11,600 bases of DNA, taken from the NCBI GenBank assembly GCA_039679805.1, contig JBDKUD010000119.1, positions 1 through 11,600 of the forward strand, in the 5' to 3' direction. The stretch is from JBDKUD01 sp039679805. GTDB lineage: Bacteria; Bacillota; Syntrophomonadia; Syntrophomonadales; Syntrophomonadaceae. Positions 7,060-11,600 of the stretch are shown one piece after another. Under the pieces are notes generated by a model that ran no database searches, was not told where the DNA came from, and worked only from the letters and a program-made list of their open reading frames with translations. Every line of letters begins with the position of its first letter. Position 1 is the first letter of the stretch. A program made the position numbers and the translations under genes.

Positions 7060-7905
7060 TCAGGCCAAGTAAAAACTCACTCCAAGAAGGCCGGGACCGG
7101 TGTGAACCCCCAGAGCCGGGCTAATATCCGAAAATATAATCTCTTTCAGATTCGGAAGGCTGCGTAGTTTCTCCAGCATCTCCTCGGCTTCCTTTTTAGC
7201 ACCGCCATGCAAAACTGCCAGATAAGCAGGTTGGTCCTTAATATTCTCCTGGACTATTTGCACCAACTTTTCAATGGATTTACGTCTTCCTCGAGTTTTA
7301 CAGTAGGTAAAATAAGTACCTTCACGATTAACGGATATTATAGGCTTAAGATGCAGAAATTCTCCCAGCATACCGGCCACTTGACCGATACGCCCTCCCC
7401 GTCGTAAATACTCCAGGGTTTCCAAAACATAATAGACATGAACTTGGTGTTGCATTTTATTAATGTTATCCACTACTCTATTAAAAGATAAGCCATTGGC
7501 TATATTCCTGGCTGCCTCGAGGACCATCCAGCCCAGACCAAATGATAATGTTTTCGAATCGATGACCTTGATAACCATATTATCAAAATCCCGGGCCACC
7601 ATCTGAACTGCTTGATAAGTCCCGGAAAGACCACTGGATATGTGAACCGACAACAGGTGAGTAAACCCTTCGCTTTTTATTTTTTCCATAGCAGCTTTTA
7701 CCTCTTGAACACATGGCATAGAAGTGGTGGGAATCTCTTCCGGCATTCTATCGTAAACATCACCAGGCTCAATATCCATCCGGTCAGAATACTCTTCCCC
7801 GGGATAAATTATTTTCAACGGTAATATACTGATTCCAAATTTATTAATTAATTCCTGGGGCAGGTCACAAGCACTGTCAGTTAGTACAGCTATTTTTTCT
7901 TTCAA
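7060..7905 (-). CDS. degV: DegV family fatty-acid-binding protein
   Basis: A 281-residue cytoplasmic protein of the DegV/FakB family, which binds a single fatty acid and, as FakB, presents it to the kinase FakA for phosphorylation. Conserved elements are present: the N-terminal VLTDSACDLP, the ligand-contact motif TTS (60-62), SSGLSGTYQ (90-98), LRRGGRI (167-173) and HTGPG (268-272). Length is typical. The start is TTG with GGGAG about eleven bases upstream on the minus strand; no ATG occurs before residue 43. The gene stands alone and converges on the ior operon. AT-rich sequence at 7920-7980 could hold its promoter (a TATGAT box is visible) but no good -35 is seen. No fakA gene lies in the window, so a role in fatty acid salvage is assigned by family only. 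Confidence 0.9.
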   Translation of the reverse strand: MKEKIAVLTDSACDLPQELINKFGISILPLKIIYPGEEYSDRMDIEPGDVYDRMPEEIPTTSMPCVQEVKAAMEKIKSEGFTHLLSVHISSGLSGTYQAVQMVARDFDNMVIKVIDSKTLSFGLGWMVLEAARNIANGLSFNRVVDNINKMQHQVHVYYVLETLEYLRRGGRIGQVAGMLGEFLHLKPIISVNREGTYFTYCKTRGRRKSIEKLVQIVQENIKDQPAYLAVLHGGAKKEAEEMLEKLRSLPNLKEIIFSDISPALGVHTGPGLLGVSFYLA

Positions 7906-8087
7906 ATTAAACCCAACTCCCTAAAATATACTATATTTATTTTATCATACTCTAATTTACGAGATTTTTAAAATAAACACTAACAAAACTTAACAAAATC
8001 TAATGATAAATCAACCTAGACAGTGAGATAAATTGTTGAACGTTGCCGAATCAATTCGAAACAAATAATCGAAAATATCGTCAGTCC

Positions 8088-8116
8088 TTGACTTTTAAAG
8101 ATAGCCCGGGTAAAAT
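8088..8116 (+). promoter_or_regulatory. Sigma-A promoter of ylxM-ffh
   Basis: The -35 element TTGACT (8088-8093) and -10 element TAAAAT (8111-8116) each match consensus at five of six positions and are 17 bases apart. The predicted start point is about 8122-8124, some 35 bases before the ylxM start codon. Confidence 0.85.
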
Positions 8117-8122
8117 CTAAAA

Positions 8123-8142
8123 GTAAAGTAATTTTACTTTAC
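8123..8142 (+). promoter_or_regulatory. Operator-like inverted repeat at the ylxM transcription start
   Basis: A perfect 9-bp inverted repeat, GTAAAGTAA and TTACTTTAC, is separated by two T. It begins at the predicted +1 and ends next to the ribosome binding site AGGGGGTT (8143-8150). Its position fits either a repressor operator or a 5' hairpin that protects the mRNA or limits ribosome access. No T-run follows, so it is not a terminator. Confidence 0.45.
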
Positions 8143-8157
8143 AGGGGGTTGGAATAG

Positions 8158-8499
8158 TTGCTGGAAAAAATCAGTCATATGATAATGCTTAAAGATTTTT
8201 ACGGGCCGTTATTGACCCCTAAACAGCAGGATATAATGAACTTGTATTATGAGAATGATTTGTCCTTGACAGAAATAGCTGATATCCGGAATGTTACCCG
8301 GCAGGCTGTTTATGATATTATTAAACGGGCAGCAAAGACCCTGGAGGAATATGAACAAAGGCTGGGCCTGGTTGAAAAATTCATGACTGCCCGACAGGAT
8401 TTAAATGAGGTATATATCCTTTTAGATAATAAAAAGCCCGAAAGGGACTCTATTAGCAGAGCAATTCAAATATTAAAAAAGGTTATCGAACTAGTGTAG
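8158..8499 (+). CDS. ylxM: YlxM/p13-like helix-turn-helix protein of the SRP operon
   Basis: A 113-residue protein of the YlxM family, encoded immediately before ffh in many Firmicutes. In streptococci YlxM binds the signal recognition particle and modulates its GTPase cycle. Residues 20-60 form a sigma-70 region-4-like helix-turn-helix (LTPKQQ, LSLTEIAD, VTRQAVYD and IIKRAAKTL), followed by a coiled-coil-like helical tail. The TTG start has AGGGGGTT about eight bases upstream and gives the usual LEK start of the family. In-frame ATG codons at residues 8 and 10 are less well placed. ffh follows after 15 bases. Both genes share the promoter at 8088-8116. Confidence 0.9.
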   Translation: MLEKISHMIMLKDFYGPLLTPKQQDIMNLYYENDLSLTEIADIRNVTRQAVYDIIKRAAKTLEEYEQRLGLVEKFMTARQDLNEVYILLDNKKPERDSISRAIQILKKVIELV

Positions 8500-8514
8500 C
8501 AAAGGAGAGGTATC

Positions 8515-9858
8515 GTGGCATTTGAAGGTTTATCAGATAGACTGCAGGATATTTTTAAAAAGCTGCGCGGTAAAGGTAAGATATCGGAGGACGATGTAAA
8601 ACTGGCTATGCGCGAGGTCCGCCTTGCTTTGCTGGAAGCTGATGTAAATTATAAGGTGGTTAAAGATTTTACCACTCGGGTTAAGGAGCGAGCGGTAGGT
8701 CAGGATGTTCTTCAGAGTTTAACACCTGGCCAGCAGATTATAAAAATAGTCTATGATGAGATGACTGACCTTATGGGTGGTTCCGAAAGTAAACTGGCAT
8801 TATCCTCCAAACCGCCTACCATTATTATGGCAGTGGGTCTGCAGGGAGCAGGTAAAACTACCACTATGGCGAAGGTGGCCCGTAACTTTGTAAAACAGGG
8901 CAGAAGACCACTGTTGGTGGCCTGTGATGTTTACCGGCCGGCAGCCATAAAACAGTTGCAGGTGCTGGGTGAGCAGGTAGGAGTACCCGTTTTTTCCATG
9001 GGACAGGGTAATCCTGTAGATATAGCCCGTGGTTCTCTGGAATATGCCAATAGCAACAGCCGGGATATAGTAATAATTGATACTGCCGGTAGATTGCATA
9101 TCAATGAAGAGTTGATGAATGAGTTAAAGAACATTAAATCATCTATTCAGCCACATGAGATACTGCTGGTGGTTGATGCCATGACCGGGCAAGATGCGGT
9201 GAATGTATCAGAATCATTTAATAATGAACTTGGCCTTACCGGAGTGGTCTTGACTAAACTTGATGGCGATTCACGCGGTGGAGCAGCGTTATCAGTAAAA
9301 GCAGTTACCGGGTGTCCTATCAAATATGTAGGTATGGGTGAAAAAATTGATGCCCTGGAGGTTTTCTATCCGGAGAGAATGGCATCCCGTATTCTGGGTA
9401 TGGGTGATATTGTTAGTCTGGTGGAAAAAGCCCAGGCTAACTTTGATGAGAAAAAAGCCCGGGAAATGGAGAAAAAAATTCGGCAACAGGAATATAACCT
9501 GGAAGACTTTATGGAACAGATGCAACAGGTAAAGTCTATGGGACCTCTTCAGGATTTATTGGGGATGATTCCTGGAATGGGCAAGCATGTAAAAGAACTG
9601 AAGGGCGAGATTGATGAAAATGAGCTCGCAAAGGTGGAAGCCATAATTAAGTCAATGACAATTGAAGAAAGAAGAAATTCCACCATTTTAAACGGAAGCC
9701 GTAAGAAGAGGATTGCTCGGGGTAGTGGAACACGGGTCCAGGATGTAAACCGCCTGCTCAAACAATTTGAAGATTCCCGGAAATTGATGAAGCAGTTTGC
9801 GGATATGAGTGGGAAGAAAGGCAAGAAGGGTATGCCGCCCATGAAATTCCCCTTTTAA
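8515..9858 (+). CDS. ffh: Signal recognition particle protein Ffh (SRP54)
   Basis: A 447-residue GTPase that binds 4.5S/6S SRP RNA and signal peptides and delivers ribosome-nascent chain complexes to the receptor FtsY at the membrane. Domains in order: N helical bundle (about 1-90); G domain with GLQGAGKTT (108-116), DVYRPAA (138-144), DTAGR (189-193) and TKLDGD (247-252); and a methionine-rich M domain (about 300-447) with the RNA-binding segments LNGSRKKRIARGSGT and VQDVNRLLKQF. Length is standard. The start is GTG with AAAGGAGAGG directly upstream. It is co-transcribed with ylxM. Its 3' end has only a weak hairpin (9896-9901 with 9909-9914) without a good T-run, so read-through into rpsP is possible. 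Confidence 0.98.
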   Translation: MAFEGLSDRLQDIFKKLRGKGKISEDDVKLAMREVRLALLEADVNYKVVKDFTTRVKERAVGQDVLQSLTPGQQIIKIVYDEMTDLMGGSESKLALSSKPPTIIMAVGLQGAGKTTTMAKVARNFVKQGRRPLLVACDVYRPAAIKQLQVLGEQVGVPVFSMGQGNPVDIARGSLEYANSNSRDIVIIDTAGRLHINEELMNELKNIKSSIQPHEILLVVDAMTGQDAVNVSESFNNELGLTGVVLTKLDGDSRGGAALSVKAVTGCPIKYVGMGEKIDALEVFYPERMASRILGMGDIVSLVEKAQANFDEKKAREMEKKIRQQEYNLEDFMEQMQQVKSMGPLQDLLGMIPGMGKHVKELKGEIDENELAKVEAIIKSMTIEERRNSTILNGSRKKRIARGSGTRVQDVNRLLKQFEDSRKLMKQFADMSGKKGKKGMPPMKFPF

Positions 9859-9957
9859 ATGAAGGTTGATTAGTAGAAAATTATGAATTAATGCAGAGAA
9901 GTTAATGCCTTCTCATTGTTCCAAAGAAAGATGTTTATATATACAAAACTCATGCTT

Positions 9958-10105
9958 ACAGGGCAAAGCGATCCATGAAAATTAGGTTAGTCTAGTATTA
10001 AAAAATATTCTGTGCCCACCTGTGTTGAATTTTTAAGATAATTTTCCGGACTTATTTAGGTCTGGTTGATTTAATAAAACGGGAAACTGATTTCCCACCA
10101 GAACC
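9958..10105 (+). promoter_or_regulatory. Structured leader between ffh and rpsP
   Basis: The 280-base gap after ffh holds no gene but several stems. ACAGG (9958-9962) pairs with CCTGT (10019-10023). CCGGAC (10046-10051) pairs with GTCTGG (10060-10065). TCTGGT (10061-10066) pairs with ACCAGA (10097-10102). GGGAAA (10081-10086) pairs with TTTCCC (10091-10096) around a CTGA loop. The second and third pairings share the same bases and exclude each other, as in regulatory leaders. A GATAAT box at 10037-10042 lacks a good -35. No known leader family was recognised. Confidence 0.35.
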
Positions 10106-10138
10106 ATATCAATTCAAAAAAATAAAGGAGGTGACTAC

Positions 10139-10405
10139 GTGGCAACAAAGATTAGGCTTAAAAGGATGGGGGCAAAGAAAAACCCTTATTATAGAATGGT
10201 AGTAGCAGATTCCAGATCACCAAGAGACGGACGCTTTATAGAAGAAATTGGATCTTATGATCCTACCACCAATCCTGCTACCATTAAAATTGATGAAGAA
10301 AAGGCATTAAAATGGCTGAATTGTGGGGCACAACCTTCCGATACTGCCAAGTCTCTTTTGAAAAATCAGGGCATTATGGCGAAATTCGCTGATAGTCGTA
10401 AATAG
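10139..10405 (+). CDS. rpsP: Ribosomal protein S16
   Basis: An 88-residue protein with the S16 signature from its N-terminus: KIRLKRMGAKKNPYYRMVVADSRSPRDGRFIEEIGSYDP pattern positions 4-42, with the conserved RxGxKxxPxYR core and the SPRDGRxIExxGxYxP block. It binds 16S rRNA early in 30S assembly. The start is GTG with AAGGAGGTGA seven to eight bases upstream. Length is normal. It is the first gene of the conserved rpsP-khpA-rimM-trmD order, and khpA begins 28 bases after its stop. Confidence 0.97.
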   Translation: MATKIRLKRMGAKKNPYYRMVVADSRSPRDGRFIEEIGSYDPTTNPATIKIDEEKALKWLNCGAQPSDTAKSLLKNQGIMAKFADSRK

Positions 10406-10433
10406 TAAGTCCTGAGCAGGGGGTGAGAGATAA

Positions 10434-10664
10434 TTGAAAGAACTTGTTGAATTTCTTGCAAAATCGCTGGTGGATAGTCCGAATGATGTTGAAGTAAAGG
10501 AAATTGATGGTGAAAGATCAATTATTCTAGAATTAAGAGTTGCACCTGATGATATGGGGAAGGTTATTGGTAAGCAGGGTAAGATAGCCAAGGCTATTCG
10601 AACCCTTACCAAAGCAGCAGCGGCTAAAGAAGGAAAACGAGTGGTAGTTGAAATATTAAGATAG
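10434..10664 (+). CDS. khpA: KH-domain RNA-binding protein KhpA (YlqC)
   Basis: A 76-residue single KH-domain protein. The RNA-contact loop GKQG (46-49) sits in the segment MGKVIGKQGKIAKAIR. KhpA usually pairs with KhpB (Jag) and binds many RNAs affecting cell division and envelope processes. The start is TTG with AGGGGGTGA eight bases upstream; no ATG is available near the N-terminus. Length is typical. The stop codon lies inside the 5' arm of the terminator-like hairpin that follows, so ribosomes finishing khpA would cover that arm. Confidence 0.94.
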   Translation: MKELVEFLAKSLVDSPNDVEVKEIDGERSIILELRVAPDDMGKVIGKQGKIAKAIRTLTKAAAAKEGKRVVVEILR

Positions 10665-10691
10665 GGCTAATATTAGCCCTATCAATTTTTT
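10660..10691 (+). terminator. Intra-operon terminator overlapping the khpA stop codon
   Basis: A 10-bp perfect stem (10660-10669 with 10674-10683) with an ATAT loop, followed after AA by six T (10686-10691). The khpA stop codon (10662-10664) is in the 5' arm. It would reduce transcription from rpsP-khpA into rimM-trmD unless translation or an antiterminator prevents folding. Confidence 0.75.
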
Positions 10692-10726
10692 AGGGTTTGG
10701 ATATTTTTCAATCAGGGGGTGAAGAT

Positions 10727-11248
10727 ATGGTCTCTCAGGAGCTGATTAGTATAGGCAAAATAAGTGGTACACATGGATACGCTGGTGTAGTCAAAGTTAT
10801 ACCTTTAACAGATTTCCCGGAGAGATTCAAAAACCTTAAAAAAATTAAGATTTATAAAGACGATATCGTAAAAGAGCTATCTATAGAGTATGTTAGACCC
10901 TATAAGAGTTCTCTTTTGTGTAAGTTCTTAGAAATAGACAATAAAGAAGAGGCACAGTTATATAATAATGCCCTGTTGAAGATCGAACCGGGTGATGTAT
11001 ATAAATTGCCAGCAGGTTATTATTATCATTTTCAGCTAATGGAAATGAATGTGTTCGATTCCCGGGTGGGGTTATTGGGAAAAATTGTGGAGATACTTGA
11101 GACGGGGGCCAATGATGTTTATGTTGTAGACTCCCCCAAATATGGAGAAATACTTATCCCGGCTATTAAAGAGGTTATTATTGATGTAAATGTAGACAAG
11201 AACGAAATGCAGGTTAAACTCTTGCCGGGACTGATAGATGCTTTGTGA
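10727..11248 (+). CDS. rimM: 16S rRNA processing protein RimM
   Basis: A 173-residue ribosome maturation factor that binds S19 in the 30S head and assists late 30S assembly. The N-terminal RimM domain (about 6-87) starts with IGKISGTHGYAGVVKVIPL and TDFPERF. The C-terminal PRC-barrel domain (about 95-170) contains PAGYYYHFQL, ETGANDVYVV (125-134) and LIPAIKEVI (143-151). The ATG at 10727 is chosen because AGGGGGTGA lies six bases upstream. An in-frame TTG at 10697 has no site and sits right on the terminator tail. Length is typical. The stop codon is embedded in an inverted repeat, GCTTTGT and ACAAAGC, at 11240-11254. Confidence 0.96.
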   Translation: MVSQELISIGKISGTHGYAGVVKVIPLTDFPERFKNLKKIKIYKDDIVKELSIEYVRPYKSSLLCKFLEIDNKEEAQLYNNALLKIEPGDVYKLPAGYYYHFQLMEMNVFDSRVGLLGKIVEILETGANDVYVVDSPKYGEILIPAIKEVIIDVNVDKNEMQVKLLPGLIDAL

Positions 11249-11257
11249 CAAAGCACC

Positions 11258-11471
11258 GGGCGGTGAGGCATATCCAGTTTGCTCCAGTCTCCGGCAGTGG
11301 AAACACCAACGGCTTGCCTCACGGGTGATGGGGCACCGCATAGATTCACATCCGTGTTCAACTATGCTCTCGCGACGTCCGTGTCGCTCGACCCCATCCC
11401 CCGCTCGGACTTCGCCGGGTGTTTCTCACAGCCTCCGCCAACGTCGCGGCACTGAATATACCTCACCGCCC
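11258..11471. mobile_element. GC-rich 214-bp folded element with terminal inverted repeats (MITE-like or structured RNA)
   Basis: About 62% GC by hand count, in flanks near 40% or lower. The 21-bp terminal arms (11258-11278 and 11451-11471) match with two mismatches and begin GGGCGGTGAGG. Nested inside are a second stem (11293-11313 with 11414-11433, including GAAACACC with GGTGTTTC) and a third (11322-11333 with 11392-11403, 12 bp, one mismatch). The third closes a three-way junction with two hairpins: GCATAG with CTATGC (11338-11343, 11362-11367) and GCGAC with GTCGC (11372-11376, 11383-11387). Both mismatches in the terminal arms are A-C on the plus strand but G-U on the minus strand, so a minus-strand RNA would pair throughout. 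No credible protein is encoded and no target duplication was found. The class is unknown. Confidence 0.6.
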
Positions 11472-11512
11472 TAACTGAATAAAACTAGTAAGTAATAAAA
11501 AAGGATGTTCAA

Positions 11513-11600
11513 ATGGAGATTGATATTCTGACTCTTTTCCCGGAAATGTTCGTTTCTCCCTTTAATGAAAGTATAATTAAACGGGCCCGGGAAAGAGGTT
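11513..11600 (+). CDS. trmD: tRNA (guanine37-N1)-methyltransferase TrmD, N-terminal part
   Basis: The first 29 residues are present before the window ends. The segment ILTLFPEMF and the following SIIKRARERG are the conserved N-terminus of TrmD, the SPOUT-family knotted enzyme that methylates G37 of tRNAs with S-adenosylmethionine to prevent frameshifting. The start is ATG with AAAAAAGGATG seven to eight bases upstream. It normally follows rimM within a few bases. Here the two are separated by 264 bases because of the GC-rich element. Only its position and N-terminus can be judged. Confidence 0.93.
   Translation, partial: MEIDILTLFPEMFVSPFNESIIKRARERG

Noticed and set aside
9859..10138. SRP RNA gene beside ffh
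   Set aside because: The conserved SRP RNA apical loop and its asymmetric loop sequences are not present in this gap.
10697..10726. Upstream TTG start for rimM giving ten extra residues
   Set aside because: No ribosome binding site and it lies at the terminator tail; the ATG at 10727 has AGGGGGTGA in place.
11238..11474. 78-codon plus-strand open frame across the GC-rich element
   Set aside because: Arg/Ser/Pro-rich, overlaps the rimM end, has no ribosome binding site, and its composition follows from the folded DNA repeat.

Overview
The window reads as chromosomal DNA of an anaerobic, low-to-moderate-GC Firmicute of the Clostridia type. The evidence is the ylxM-ffh-rpsP-khpA-rimM-trmD gene order, strong AGGAGG-type ribosome binding sites, heavy use of TTG start codons, a spore-surface-like collagen protein and an oxygen-sensitive indolepyruvate:ferredoxin oxidoreductase. 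The genus cannot be fixed from the sequence alone. A syntrophic or amino-acid-fermenting clostridium would fit.

Left part (1-1232): an intrinsic terminator belonging to a gene left of the window, then a minus-strand gene for a short collagen-like (Gly-X-Y) protein with a BclA-type C-terminal domain. A gene-poor stretch of about 590 bases follows. Its right half is a structured leader ending in a terminator just before the next gene.

Middle left (1233-6994): a KimA-type potassium importer, then a terminator overlapped by a good sigma-A promoter, then the operon iorA-iorB-paaK. IorAB oxidises aryl pyruvates made by transamination of aromatic amino acids to aryl-acetyl-CoA and reduces ferredoxin. 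The PaaK-family ligase interconverts aryl-acetate and aryl-acetyl-CoA. Together they form a short pathway for aromatic amino acid fermentation or its reversal. The operon ends at a terminator it shares with the converging degV gene, a fatty-acid-binding DegV/FakB-family protein on the minus strand (7060-7905).

Right part (8088-11600): the conserved translation and secretion cluster. A clear sigma-A promoter with an operator-like inverted repeat at the predicted start point drives ylxM and ffh. After a 280-base gap with competing hairpins come rpsP, khpA, rimM and the start of trmD. Two things interrupt this otherwise ordinary operon: an intrinsic terminator fused to the khpA stop codon, and a GC-rich 214-bp element between rimM and trmD. 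The element has near-perfect 21-bp terminal inverted repeats and folds into nested stems with a three-way junction. It encodes no convincing protein and is the most unusual object in the window. It looks like a non-autonomous mobile repeat or a structured RNA of unknown class.
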